64,000 nt of DNA from Baekduia alba (GTDB lineage: Bacteria > Actinomycetota > Thermoleophilia > Solirubrobacterales > Solirubrobacteraceae): assembly GCF_028416635.1 (NCBI RefSeq), contig NZ_CP114013.1, positions 124,001-188,000 of the forward strand. The letters run 5' to 3'. A program made the position numbers and the translations under genes. Position 1 is the first letter of the stretch. Each line of letters begins with the position of its first letter. The notes beneath the pieces are model-generated. The model ran no database searches. It was not told the DNA's origin and saw only the letters and a program-made list of their open reading frames with translations. Shown here piece by piece: positions 17,361 through 26,818 of the stretch.

Positions 17361-20300
17361 GTGCCTGCACCCGCCCTCGCCGTCGTCCGCGCCGTCGTCG
17401 TCGCCGCGGTTGCGGGGGCGCTGATGGTCGCACCGGCACCGGCACCGGCAGCCGCGCAGCAGGCCGACCCGCTGCGCGGGCAGTGGCCGATGGAGACCTC
17501 CGGCGACGCGGTGCCCGACGTCTCCGGCCACGGCCACGCCGGCAGCGCCAGCGGGACCGGCGAGATCCCGGGGCGCTTCGGCAAGGCCATGTCCTTCCTC
17601 GATCCGGCGTCCTCGCGCGTGACCGTGCCCGACAGCCCGGCGCTGGAGCCCCAGCGCCTGACGCTGATGGCGTGGGTGCGCCGGCTGCAGAACAGCGCGC
17701 CGCCGGGCACCTACCAGACGGTCGTCGGCAAGGGCTCGAACAGCGGGTGCAGCCGGGCGTCCTACGCGCTCTACACCGGCGCGTCGGGTGGGCTCCAGTT
17801 CTACGTGGCCCAGGACGCGCCGGTCGCCGGGTCGGTCACGTTCTCGCCGGACGCGGGCACCGGGCTGTGGACCGACGACCAGACCTGGCACGCGGTCGCC
17901 GGCACCTACGACGGCGCGCGCGTGCGGCTCTACGTCGACGGCGTCGAGGTCGGCTCCGGGTCGGCCGCGTCGGCGACTATCCCCTACAACCTGGGTGCGG
18001 GGACGCTGGACGCGCTGACGCTGGGCGCCTACGCCAACCAGTCGTGCGGACCGCAGTTCACGTTCGGCGCCGGCGTCGACGACGTCCGGCTCTACGACCG
18101 GGCGCTGAGCGCCGCCGAGATCGCCCGCCTGCAGACGGCGACCGGGCCGGAGCCGCCGGTGCTCGTGCCCGACGGTGGCGGAACACCGGCCCCGACCCCG
18201 ACCGTGCCCGCCCCGACGCCAACCCCGATGGTGCCCGCGCCGACGCCGACGCCAACCCCGCCGCCGGACCCCGTCGCGGTGACCGGCATCGCGACCGCGG
18301 GCGGCGTGGCGAGCGCGCACGAGCCGGTCACGCTGGTCGCGAGCGCGACCGGGCCGGTCACGGAGTACCGCTGGGACCTCACCGGCGACGGCAAGGCCGA
18401 CCTGACGTGCGGCGCCGACCAGCCCGCCGCGCGCTTCCGAGCCACCGGCGCGGCGGCGCTCCGGCCGACCGTGACCGTCGCCGGGGCGGGCGGCGCGACG
18501 GCGAGGCTCACCCAGGCCGTCGCGCTCGCGCCGGTCTCGTTGAAGGGCGCGGAGAAGGCGCTGGCCGACGCGCTGCGCGCCGAGCCGGTGACGGCCTGCG
18601 GCGCCGCGCCGACGCTTGGCGGCCACCAGGCGCTCGCCGCGCTGCGCAACACCTCGTGCGTGGCGAGCACGACGGTGCACGCCGGGATCCTGGCGACCCA
18701 GGGCTGCCTGCGCCCGCTGACGTCGCTCGACGCGATCCCCGCCGCCGAGCGGGCGATCGTCGACCGGCTGCGCGGGACGGTCCAGCGCTACATCGGCTCG
18801 GGTCAGTTCATCGAGGCGCAGCGCATCGTCGACCTCACCGACGCCTACATCGCGGCCGGCCCCGTGCGCGTCAACGGCGTCGACATCACGCCGGTCGGCG
18901 GCGCGCAGATCATCGTCTACCCGCAGATCCACGCGGTGGTGTCCTCCAACGCGAGGGTGACCGTCGGCGGCATCGCGCTCGACACGCCGCGCGACTTCAT
19001 CCTGGACACGCACACGGTCGGCGGCAGGATCCCGATCGGCAGCTTCGCGCGCCTGCCCGGGATCCTGAAGGCGATCGGGAGCTTCCCGCTCGGCGGGAAC
19101 GTGGACGTCTCCCTCGACAACGGCGGCGCGACGATCACGGTGCGCCTGAAGCTGCCCGCGTGGATGGACTTCTCCGGCGGCCCTGGGCTCGGCGAGGTCC
19201 GGATGCGCGCGACGCTGGACGACGGCCTGGTGCTCGACGCGCTGCGGATCGGCCCGCTCGACGTCTCGCTCGGCTCGCTGGGCGTCACCGACTTCCAGAT
19301 CGACTACTCGCGCGCCGCCGCGGAGTGGCGCGGCCAGGGGCGCGCCTGCGTGATCCCCGGCCTGGGCTGCCTGACGATGGTGCCGCCCAACGGCGGCGTG
19401 ATCATCCGCCACGGCAGCCTCTACGAGGCCGGCGCGTCGCTGGAGCTGAGTCCCGGGATCATCGTGTTCCCGGGCGTGACGCTGCAGCGCTTCGGCTTCA
19501 AGGTCGGCCTGGACCCCACGCGCGTCGGCGGCAACGTCAAGCTCAACGCGCTCGGGATCATCGGCATCGAGGGGCGCCTGATCCTGGCCTTCCCGTCGCC
19601 GGCCACGCCGTACATCCCGACGCCCGACGACGTCGGGCGCTCGTTCCCGGCCGACATCTACACCATCCCGTTCACGACGCCGACCTTCGCCGCCGGCGGC
19701 GACGTCTCGCTCGACGTGCCGCTCGTCGGCTCCACCCGGATCGGCGGCGGGTACTTCCTGTACTCCTTCCCGGGGAAGGTCGCGTTCGGCGGCGGCGTGA
19801 ACATCAGCGTGCTCGACGTGATCTCGGTCGAGGGCGGCGTCGACGGGCGCTTCAACTTCGAGAACGGGCGCTTCAACCTCGCCGGCCACATCCGCGCGTG
19901 CATCGCCGACGTGATCTGCGCGGGCGCGGTCGCCAACCTCTCCAGCCGCGGCGTCGGCGGATGCGTCGAGCTCGGCCCTCTCAACGTCGGCGGCGGCGTG
20001 CAGTGGGACGGCCCGACGATCAAGCTGTGGCCGTTCGACGGCTGCAAGTGGTCGCGCTTCGCCGAGAGCGACGTCTTCGGCGTCGCGAGCGCCGCGGAGG
20101 CCGGCGCGCCGCTGAAGGTGAAGGTCGCCAAGGGCGATCGCAGCACGGCGATCGAGCTGGACGGCGCCGGCGGCGCGCCGCGCGTGCGCGTCACGGGTCC
20201 GGGCGGGACGGACGCCGTCAGCACCGGCGTGGCGGGCCTGACGACCACCGCGCGGGCGCGGATCATGCGGTCAGAGACGCTGAAGCGCACGGTCGTCGGG

Positions 20301-20972
20301 CTCGTCGACCCGGTTCCGGGGACCTACGTGATCACGCCGCTGGAGGGTTCGCCGGCGATCGCCAAGGTGCTGAAGGCCGAGGACCAGCCGCCCGCCAAGG
20401 CGACCGCGGTGGTGCGCGGCGCCGGCACGACGCGCTACCTCACCTACGACGTCGCGCGCCGGCCCGACCAGGTCGTGACGTTCGTCGAGCACAGCGCCCA
20501 GGGCCCGCGCGAGATCGGCCGGGTCGCCGGCGGCGGCCGCGGCACGCTGCGCTTCACCACCGCGCCCGGCCGCGGGACGCGCACGGTCCAGGCGCAGTTC
20601 GAGCTCGCCGGGCTGGCCGCCGAGACGCTGACGATCGCGCGGTTCACGCCGCCCTCGCCGCGGCTGGGCCGGCCGCGCGCGGTGACCGTGCGCCGGAGCG
20701 GGAGCGCGCTGCGCGTCTCGTGGGCCGCCGTGCCGGAGGCGACGCGCTACGAGCTGGTCACGACGCTGGGCGACGGGACGCAGCGGCTGGTGCGCACGGG
20801 CGCCCGGCGCGCGACCGTCCGCGGCGTGGCCCGCACGCTCGGCGGCACGGTCCGTGTCCGGGCCGCGGACGCCGTCCGCCAGGGACCGTCGCGCACCGCG
20901 CGGTTCCGCGGGCACGGCACGGCGAAGACGCGCTTCGGCCCGCTGCGACCGGCGAAGCGCGCCGTGCGGTGA
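17361..20972 (+). CDS. Secreted LamG/PKD-domain protein (1203 aa), paralogue of the protein at 8136
   Basis: The GTG at 17361 starts a signal peptide ending PAPAAAQQ. Residues about 40-245 form a LamG/concanavalin-like domain (GQWPMETSGDAVPDVSGHGH through GAGVDDVRLYDRALS), with TWHAVAGTYDGARVRLYVDG as the hallmark. A Pro/Thr linker (PAPTPTPMVPAPTPTP) and a PKD-like domain (TEYRWDLTGDGKADLTC) follow. The rest is Gly-rich beta sequence parallel to the C-terminal two thirds of the protein at 8136: the VRVNGVDITP segment, CIADVICAGAVANL, RGVGGC, KVAKGDRSTAIELDGAGG, and a closing FnIII-like domain. It probably binds carbohydrate or matrix outside the cell. It shares a divergent promoter region with the metzincin. 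Confidence 0.8.
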   Translation: MPAPALAVVRAVVVAAVAGALMVAPAPAPAAAQQADPLRGQWPMETSGDAVPDVSGHGHAGSASGTGEIPGRFGKAMSFLDPASSRVTVPDSPALEPQRLTLMAWVRRLQNSAPPGTYQTVVGKGSNSGCSRASYALYTGASGGLQFYVAQDAPVAGSVTFSPDAGTGLWTDDQTWHAVAGTYDGARVRLYVDGVEVGSGSAASATIPYNLGAGTLDALTLGAYANQSCGPQFTFGAGVDDVRLYDRALSAAEIARLQTATGPEPPVLVPDGGGTPAPTPTVPAPTPTPMVPAPTPTPTPPPDPVAVTGIATAGGVASAHEPVTLVASATGPVTEYRWDLTGDGKADLTCGADQPAARFRATGAAALRPTVTVAGAGGATARLTQAVALAPVSLKGAEKALADALRAEPVTACGAAPTLGGHQALAALRNTSCVASTTVHAGILATQGCLRPLTSLDAIPAAERAIVDRLRGTVQRYIGSGQFIEAQRIVDLTDAYIAAGPVRVNGVDITPVGGAQIIVYPQIHAVVSSNARVTVGGIALDTPRDFILDTHTVGGRIPIGSFARLPGILKAIGSFPLGGNVDVSLDNGGATITVRLKLPAWMDFSGGPGLGEVRMRATLDDGLVLDALRIGPLDVSLGSLGVTDFQIDYSRAAAEWRGQGRACVIPGLGCLTMVPPNGGVIIRHGSLYEAGASLELSPGIIVFPGVTLQRFGFKVGLDPTRVGGNVKLNALGIIGIEGRLILAFPSPATPYIPTPDDVGRSFPADIYTIPFTTPTFAAGGDVSLDVPLVGSTRIGGGYFLYSFPGKVAFGGGVNISVLDVISVEGGVDGRFNFENGRFNLAGHIRACIADVICAGAVANLSSRGVGGCVELGPLNVGGGVQWDGPTIKLWPFDGCKWSRFAESDVFGVASAAEAGAPLKVKVAKGDRSTAIELDGAGGAPRVRVTGPGGTDAVSTGVAGLTTTARARIMRSETLKRTVVGLVDPVPGTYVITPLEGSPAIAKVLKAEDQPPAKATAVVRGAGTTRYLTYDVARRPDQVVTFVEHSAQGPREIGRVAGGGRGTLRFTTAPGRGTRTVQAQFELAGLAAETLTIARFTPPSPRLGRPRAVTVRRSGSALRVSWAAVPEATRYELVTTLGDGTQRLVRTGARRATVRGVARTLGGTVRVRAADAVRQGPSRTARFRGHGTAKTRFGPLRPAKRAVR

Positions 20973-21017
20973 GCCCTCCCGATTGACGAAGGCCACGCGA
21001 CCGGTAGCGTGCCGGGC

Positions 21018-23789
21018 ATGGCGACGCTCCTCGAGCGCTCGGGAGAGCTGGCGGCGTTCGACACGGCGATGGCGGGGGCCCTCCGGGGCGTGGGGTCCTG
21101 CCTGGTCGTCGACGGCGTCGCCGGCATCGGCAAGACCGCGCTGCTCGCCGAGGCGGCACGGCGCGGGCGGGCCGGCGGGCTGCGCGTCTGGCACGCGGCG
21201 GGCAGCGAGCTCGAGCGCGACTTCCCGTTCGGCGTCGCCCGCGCGCTGCTGGCGCCGGCCCTCGACGGCGGTGCGCCGATGGCGCTGCGCGACGACTCCG
21301 GGCCGGCCGTGCCCGAGGGCGACCAGGCCGGCGCGGTGGCCGCCGTGCGGCGGCTCGTCGTCGCCGCGGCGGCGGCCGGTCCGCTGCTGCTGGTCGTCGA
21401 CGACGTGCACTGGGCCGACGCGGCGTCGACACGCTGCCTGGCGGCGATCGCGCGGTCGATCGACGAGCAGGCGCTCGTGCTCGTCGTCGCCGGCCGTGAG
21501 AGCGATCAGGTGCGGGCGCTGCGGCGCGGCGACGGCGCCGTGGTCCTCGAACCACCGCCGCTGAGCGCGGCAGGGACCGCGCGGCTCGTCCGCGCGGCGG
21601 CGCCGGCCGCGAGCGCGGACGTCTGCCGCGCCTGCCATGCCGCGACCGGCGGGACGCCGCTGTACGTGCGCGCGGTGGCGCGCAACCTGGAGGCGCACGG
21701 GCTGGACGTCGGCGAGGACGCCGCCGCGCGCGTGCTCGCGTGGAGCCCCGGCCAGCTCACGCAGACCGTCGGCGACCGCCTGGCGGCGCTGCCGGCGCCG
21801 GCGCGCGCGCTGGCCCAGGCGCTGGCGATCCTCGACGTGGGCGCGTCGGCCTACGAGGTCGGCCGCCTCGCCGAGGTCGACGCTGACGAGCGCGCGCGGG
21901 CCGGCGACGCGCTGCGCGGCATCGGCATCCTCGACGACGACCGCGGCCTGGCCTTCGCCCATCCGGTCCTGCGCGCCGCGACCGCCGCGACGCTGCGCCC
22001 GGGCGCCGCCGATCGGCTGCACCGGCGGGCCGCCGCGCTGCTGGCGCAGGAGGGCGCCGGCGCCCAGCGCATCGCCGCGCAGGTGATGGCCTGCGAGCCG
22101 GCTGGCGACCCGCGGGCCTGCGGGTGGCTGCTGGCCGCCGCCGCCGAGGCGCTGACGCGGCGGGCGCCGGAGGTCGCGGTCCGCCAGCTGCGCCGGGCGC
22201 TGGCCGAGCCGCCGCCCGACCCGCGCTGGCGCGTGCGCGTCCTGATCGCGCTCGGGACCGCCGAGACGCGGGCGCTGGACCAGGACGCCGGCGTCGCGCA
22301 CCTCCAGGAGGCGGTCGCGCTGGCCGGCGATCCGCTGGAGCGCCTCGACGCCGCGCTGAGCCTCGCCGTCGCGATCGCGCATCGCTCCGGCGACACCGCG
22401 CCGGTGATCGCGGAGCTGCTCGCGCGGCTCGGCGAGCTCGACGACGCCCGGCTCGTCGCTCAGGTCGAGGCCCAGCTCGTCCTCCAAGGGCTGTTCGGCA
22501 CCGACAGCCGGCGCGCGACGGCCGGCCTCGGGGCCCGCGTCCTGGCGCGTGTCGGCGCCGGCGGCGACCCCGCCCCGTCACCGGCCGAGCAGTCGGTCGC
22601 GGCGATCGAGCTGACGATCGCGGCCGTCGACGCCGACCGCGTCGTGGACCTCGTCCACGCGGCGATCGCCGGCGGCGAGACGCATCCGGCGCTGCGGCCC
22701 ACCACGCTCGTGACCTCGGTGCGCTGCCTGGCGGCGGCCGACGCGCTCGACGACGCCGACGCCATCCTCGGCGCCGAGCCCGTCGGGCCGACCGCCGGCT
22801 ACGACGACTTCTACCTGGCGTGGTTCCGGGCCGACGTCAGCCTCCGTCGCGGTGCGCTGACGCAGGCCCACGACCTGGCGGCGCCGGCGTGGGCGGCCGC
22901 GTGCGCGCACGACTGGCCGATGATGCGCTGCGCCGCCAGCGGCCTGCTCGCCGACCTGTGCGGCGAGACCGGCGACTACGAGGAGGGCACCCGCGTGCTC
23001 GCCGAGGCGGGGTGCGACGGGCCCGCGAGCGCGCTGCCCGACCAGTACACGTCGATCATGCTGCTCGTCGGGCGCGGCCGGTTCCGGGTCGCGGCGGGCG
23101 ACGTGGAGCTGGGGCTCGCCGACCTCCTCGACTGCGGCCGGCGCACGCGCGAGTTCGGTGAGCACAACCCGGCGCTCATCGGCTGGCGGGCGTCCGCCGC
23201 GCTGGCCCTCGGCGGCGAGCGAGGCCGCGCGCTGGCGGCCGAGGACCTCGCGCACGCCCGGAGCTTCGGCGCGGCCCGGGCGCTGGGCATCGCGCTGCGG
23301 ACGAGCGCCCTGCTGGACGACGACCTCGAAGCGCGCGGCCGCGGGCTGCGGGCCGCGCGCGCGACGCTCGCGCCGTCGCCGGCACGGTTGGAGCACGCCC
23401 GCGTGACGGCCGACCTCGGGCGCCACGAGCACGCGGTCGGCCGCCCGGACGCGGCGCGCGAGCTGCTCCTGGAGGCCTACGAGCAGGCGCACCGCTGCGG
23501 GGCGACGGTGCTGGAGCGGACCGTGACCGACGCCCTGCGCGCGCTCGGCGCCCGCCCGCGCAGCCCGTTCGCGCACGGTCCTAAAGCGCTCACGCCACGT
23601 GAGCGGTCGGTGACCGACCTGGCGGCGCGCGGCCACACCAACCGCGAGATCGCCGAGGCGCTCGTGGTGACGGTCCGCACGGTCGAGTTCCACCTGTCGC
23701 GGGCGTTCCCCAAGCTCGGCGTCGGGTCGCGCACCGAGCTCGCCGCGGTGCTCGCCGGCGATCAGGCCGACGACGCGCGCCGGACCTGA
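21018..23789 (+). CDS. LuxR-family LAL (MalT-like) ATPase regulator
   Basis: A 923-residue large ATP-binding regulator of the LuxR family. The N-terminus has a Walker A site GVAGIGKTALL (Lys39) and Walker B LLLVVDDVHWAD; the centre is a long alpha-helical TPR-like array; the last 65 residues are a LuxR helix-turn-helix (LTPRERSVTDLAARGHTN then REIAEALVVTVRTVEFH). Such proteins bind ATP and an inducer and activate nearby or distant operons. The ATG at 21018 is preferred; a GTG at 21009 adds three residues. Its 3' end overlaps the convergent helicase gene by 28 nt. It follows the LamG protein by 45 bp on the same strand and might be co-transcribed. Inducer and targets unknown. Confidence 0.9.
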   Translation: MATLLERSGELAAFDTAMAGALRGVGSCLVVDGVAGIGKTALLAEAARRGRAGGLRVWHAAGSELERDFPFGVARALLAPALDGGAPMALRDDSGPAVPEGDQAGAVAAVRRLVVAAAAAGPLLLVVDDVHWADAASTRCLAAIARSIDEQALVLVVAGRESDQVRALRRGDGAVVLEPPPLSAAGTARLVRAAAPAASADVCRACHAATGGTPLYVRAVARNLEAHGLDVGEDAAARVLAWSPGQLTQTVGDRLAALPAPARALAQALAILDVGASAYEVGRLAEVDADERARAGDALRGIGILDDDRGLAFAHPVLRAATAATLRPGAADRLHRRAAALLAQEGAGAQRIAAQVMACEPAGDPRACGWLLAAAAEALTRRAPEVAVRQLRRALAEPPPDPRWRVRVLIALGTAETRALDQDAGVAHLQEAVALAGDPLERLDAALSLAVAIAHRSGDTAPVIAELLARLGELDDARLVAQVEAQLVLQGLFGTDSRRATAGLGARVLARVGAGGDPAPSPAEQSVAAIELTIAAVDADRVVDLVHAAIAGGETHPALRPTTLVTSVRCLAAADALDDADAILGAEPVGPTAGYDDFYLAWFRADVSLRRGALTQAHDLAAPAWAAACAHDWPMMRCAASGLLADLCGETGDYEEGTRVLAEAGCDGPASALPDQYTSIMLLVGRGRFRVAAGDVELGLADLLDCGRRTREFGEHNPALIGWRASAALALGGERGRALAAEDLAHARSFGAARALGIALRTSALLDDDLEARGRGLRAARATLAPSPARLEHARVTADLGRHEHAVGRPDAARELLLEAYEQAHRCGATVLERTVTDALRALGARPRSPFAHGPKALTPRERSVTDLAARGHTNREIAEALVVTVRTVEFHLSRAFPKLGVGSRTELAAVLAGDQADDARRT

Positions 23790-26050
23790 CCGCCGGCGCC
23801 GCCGTCTTCGGAGAGCCAGTCCAGCAGGTCGTCGAGGACCGCCTCCCGGCCGGCGGGCGTGCCGTCGGTCGCGGCTCGGACCAGCTCACGCTTGCGGTCG
23901 ATCACGGCCGCGATCCGCTCGTCGATCGTGTCGGCCGCGAGCAGGTACCACGCGGTGACGGCCTCCTCCTGGCCGATGCGGTGCACGCGGTCCTCGGCCT
24001 GGTCGTGGGCGGCCGGCGTCCAGCCCAGCTCCACGAACGCGACGTTGGACGCGGCCGTCATCGTCAGCCCGACGCCCGCGGCGTCCAGCGAGCAGACGAT
24101 CAGCCGGCACGCGTCGTCGGACTGGAAGCGCTCGACCTCGGCGGCGCGGCCGTCGGCGTCGAGGCGGCCCGTCGCGCAGGCGGCGCCGGGGAAGGCCTCC
24201 AACAACGCGTCGCCGATCTCGCGGTGCCGGGTGAAGACCACCAGCTTCTCGGCGGTCTCCAGGAAGTTGGCGATCCACTCCTTGGCGCCGTCGAGCTTGC
24301 CGCGCGCGGCGATCAGCGCCAGCTGCGTGATCCGGACCAGCGCCTGGGCGCGGCGGGCGCGCTGCTCGGCGTCGCGGCCGCGCTCGCGGATCGCGGCGGC
24401 GCGCGCGTCCTCGTCGAGGCCCGCGATCTCGCGCGTGAACGCCGCGTCGGCCTCGGCCTGCGCCCGGACCCACTGGGCGACGTCGGACTGCGCGGCGCGG
24501 TACTCGCCGCCGTTGGCGATCACGACCGGGACGATCACGCGCTGCTTGGCCGGGAGGTGGCGCAGGACGTCGGCCTTGCGGCGGCGCACGAAGCAGGTCC
24601 GGCGCAGGCGGCGGTTGAGCGTGTTGAGCTCCTGGCCGCGCGCGTACACGCGGGCGAAGCGCCGCGCGCCGCCGATCGCGTCGAGACGGCCGAGGATCTT
24701 CAGCTGCGGCGCGAGCTCCTCGGGGCGGTTGAGCACCGGCGTGCCGGAGAGCAGCAGGACGATCGCGTCGTCGGGCAGCGCGTCGGCGATCGCGGTGACG
24801 GCCTGCGTGCGGCGCGCCGTCGGGTTCTTGCAGAAGTGCGACTCGTCGAGGACGAGCGCCCCGGGCGGGTGGGCGGCCGCGGCGTCGACCAGGGTGTGGG
24901 CGATCTCGTAGCTGGCCACGGAGAGGTCGTGCGCGCCGACGGCGTCGCCGCCGGAGAGCCCGGCGCGGCTGCGGTGCGGCAGCCAGCGCTCCGCCTCGCG
25001 CAGCCAGTTGAGCCGCAGCGACGCGGGCGCGACGATCAGCGCCGGGTACGCGCCGGCGGCCTCGAGCGTCGCCAGCGCCTGGATCGTCTTGCCGAGGCCG
25101 GGCTCGTCGGACAGGAACGTCCGGCGCGCGCGCAGCGCGTAGTCGACGGCCGCGCCCTGGAACGGGCGCAGCGGCGCGGTGAGGCCGTCGACGTCGACGC
25201 GGCCCTCCTCGGCGGACGAGAGCGCTTCGAGCGCGTCGGCGGCGCCCGCGCGGACGGCGGCGGCGTCGAGGGCGGGCAGGATGTCGTGGTCGCCCTGCAG
25301 CTCGGGGCGCGCCTCGAGCAGCGCGCGCAGCCGGCCGTCGCCGTGGATCGACACCCACCACGAGTCGAAGCTGCGCGTGACCACGCCGAGGGGCGTGAGC
25401 TCGGGCTCGAGGTCGGGGTGGCAGCGGCGGCAGAGGCGCAGGCCGATCTCGCCGGCCGTGTTCTCCGCGACGGCCACGTCGCAGCGGTGCGCGACGTCGA
25501 CGACCGCGGCCAGCGACAGCGACGGCTGCTCGTAGCGGCCGACCCGCCGGCGGACCTCGGGCGTGGCGGTGAGCGTCCCGATGCGGTCGAGCTCGTCGCC
25601 GAGCGCCTCCAGCGGACCCTCGCGCGCGGGGATCCACCAGCGGTCCAGCACCGGGTCGTGGCGGCGCTCGGGGAGCTGGGCGAAGGTCGCGCGCAGCGCG
25701 CGGTCGGGCTCCATGGCGATCACGACGCCGGGCACGCCGGGCTTGTGCTCGCAGAAGTGCGCGACGGCGGTCGCGGCCTCGGGCAGCTGCTCGACGGCGG
25801 CGAGCAGCCGCTCGGCCTCCGGCTCGACCGCGACCCACGGGTGCATCGCCACGAGCGCGCGCACCGCGCGCGCGACGACCGGCACCGCCGGCGCGCTCCA
25901 GCGATGCGGCTCGCGGATGGGATCGCGCAGGACGTGCGGCAGCGTCGCCATGGCACCGGCGAGGTCGTCGCCCGGCACCGTCGTCACGACGAAGTGCGAC
26001 CCCATCGGCTCGATCCCGACCGTCGCGTTCGCTGGCGAGGGCCGGACCAT
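23762..26050 (-). CDS. SNF2-family DNA-dependent ATPase/helicase (SMARCAL1-like)
   Basis: A 762-residue protein with a two-lobed SNF2 motor after an N-terminal region of about 290 residues. Motif I is DEPGLGKT (Lys321), motif II LDESHFCKNP (Asp402), motif III LLLSGTPVLNRP, and in the second lobe VFTRHREIGDALL, SLDAAGVGLTMTAA and the closing motif VI DQAEDRVHRIGQ. The compact architecture and DESH box resemble SMARCAL1/ZRANB3-type annealing helicases and bacterial HepA-like remodelers. The N-terminal region contains a CRRCH pair but no clear zinc ribbon. It lies 12 bp downstream of a 62-residue gene on the same strand. A role in DNA or transcription-complex remodelling is a family-level inference. 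Confidence 0.88.
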   Translation of the reverse strand: MVRPSPANATVGIEPMGSHFVVTTVPGDDLAGAMATLPHVLRDPIREPHRWSAPAVPVVARAVRALVAMHPWVAVEPEAERLLAAVEQLPEAATAVAHFCEHKPGVPGVVIAMEPDRALRATFAQLPERRHDPVLDRWWIPAREGPLEALGDELDRIGTLTATPEVRRRVGRYEQPSLSLAAVVDVAHRCDVAVAENTAGEIGLRLCRRCHPDLEPELTPLGVVTRSFDSWWVSIHGDGRLRALLEARPELQGDHDILPALDAAAVRAGAADALEALSSAEEGRVDVDGLTAPLRPFQGAAVDYALRARRTFLSDEPGLGKTIQALATLEAAGAYPALIVAPASLRLNWLREAERWLPHRSRAGLSGGDAVGAHDLSVASYEIAHTLVDAAAAHPPGALVLDESHFCKNPTARRTQAVTAIADALPDDAIVLLLSGTPVLNRPEELAPQLKILGRLDAIGGARRFARVYARGQELNTLNRRLRRTCFVRRRKADVLRHLPAKQRVIVPVVIANGGEYRAAQSDVAQWVRAQAEADAAFTREIAGLDEDARAAAIRERGRDAEQRARRAQALVRITQLALIAARGKLDGAKEWIANFLETAEKLVVFTRHREIGDALLEAFPGAACATGRLDADGRAAEVERFQSDDACRLIVCSLDAAGVGLTMTAASNVAFVELGWTPAAHDQAEDRVHRIGQEEAVTAWYLLAADTIDERIAAVIDRKRELVRAATDGTPAGREAVLDDLLDWLSEDGGAGGQVRRASSA

Positions 26051-26062
26051 GCGACCCGCAGG

Positions 26063-26251
26063 CTAGTCGTCGCGCGGGACGATTCGCATGATCTCCACTT
26101 CCTCGCCCGACCGCGTGTCCGGATAGACCACGTACGCACCGGGCGCGCCACCGAACCACGTCGCCTCGGCCACGCTGACGAAGATCCCGGCGCGCCGCGA
26201 CCCATCCGCCTGCTCGACCCAGATCTTCTGACCTTCGCGGAGGGTGTCCAT
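26063..26251 (-). CDS. Small conserved-looking protein upstream of the SNF2 gene
   Basis: A 62-residue protein predicted to be all-beta: REGQKIWVEQADGSRRAGIF, then GAYVVYPDTRSGEEVEIMRI. The pattern suggests a small SH3-like or Tudor-like barrel. The ATG is at 26249-26251 and the stop lies 12 bp before the SNF2 ATG, so the two probably form an operon. No family is recognised. An accessory role to the helicase is only a positional guess. Confidence 0.6.
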   Translation of the reverse strand: MDTLREGQKIWVEQADGSRRAGIFVSVAEATWFGGAPGAYVVYPDTRSGEEVEIMRIVPRDD

Positions 26252-26347
26252 CGCGCCATCGTCTCAGGCTTGGTGTCTTGGCGCGGACATGATTTGATGC
26301 GCGCGTAGCTCCCCTTCTCCTCTCCTCCCCACAGAAAGCGAGCCCTC

Positions 26348-26746
26348 GTGCTTCCTTCGCTTCGCCGCCCGCTGGGCGGTCTCGCCGTGGTCGCCCTCGT
26401 CGCCGCGTTCGCGCTGATCGGCGTCGTGTCGCAGGCCCACGCCGCCACCGACGGTCCCAAGCGGTGCATCACCGGCGGCTGCGTGTGGTTCACGGCGTAC
26501 GGCAACGTCGTCCACGTGCAGGACACCTCGTGCGACGGCGTGTCGGCGGTCGCCCAGGTCGAGATCCCGGCGGCCGGGATCTACGACAACCTCTGGAACA
26601 GCGACGGCTGCGGCTCGACCGACAGCTACAGCTACGCCTACCGCTTCCCGGAGGGCTACAACGTGTACTACCGGCCGTGCGTCGGGGTGTTCAGCTCGCA
26701 CCTGCTGACCAACTGCCTCGCCAGTTGGACAAACGGGGTGGCCTGA
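26348..26746 (+). CDS. Small secreted Cys-containing protein
   Basis: A 132-residue protein from a GTG start; the signal peptide ends VSQAHAAT. The mature ~95 residues have six cysteines (RCITGGC, DTSC, DGCGS, RPCVG, TNCLA), are rich in Tyr, Trp and Gly, and look like a compact disulfide-bonded beta domain. No family is recognised. A strong hairpin terminator follows. Divergent from the 62-residue gene. Confidence 0.65.
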   Translation: MLPSLRRPLGGLAVVALVAAFALIGVVSQAHAATDGPKRCITGGCVWFTAYGNVVHVQDTSCDGVSAVAQVEIPAAGIYDNLWNSDGCGSTDSYSYAYRFPEGYNVYYRPCVGVFSSHLLTNCLASWTNGVA

Positions 26747-26772
26747 CCTTCGCGGGCCGACGCGCCGGCACC

Positions 26773-26805
26773 GCTCGGCGCGCTCCTCGTGGGAGCGCGC
26801 CGAGC
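26773..26805. terminator. Bidirectional hairpin terminator
   Basis: A perfect 14-bp stem (GCTCGGCGCGCTCC and its complement) with a 5-nt loop sits between the convergent secreted-protein gene ending at 26746 and the exported protein ending at 26819. It suits termination of both. Confidence 0.8.
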
Positions 26806-26818
26806 CGGGCGTGTGTGG

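Noticed and set aside
18182-18265. Repeated CCGAC/CGACGCC units suggestive of a tandem repeat or CRISPR
   Set aside because: They encode the Pro/Thr linker (PTPTVPAPTPTP) of the LamG protein; no spacers are present.
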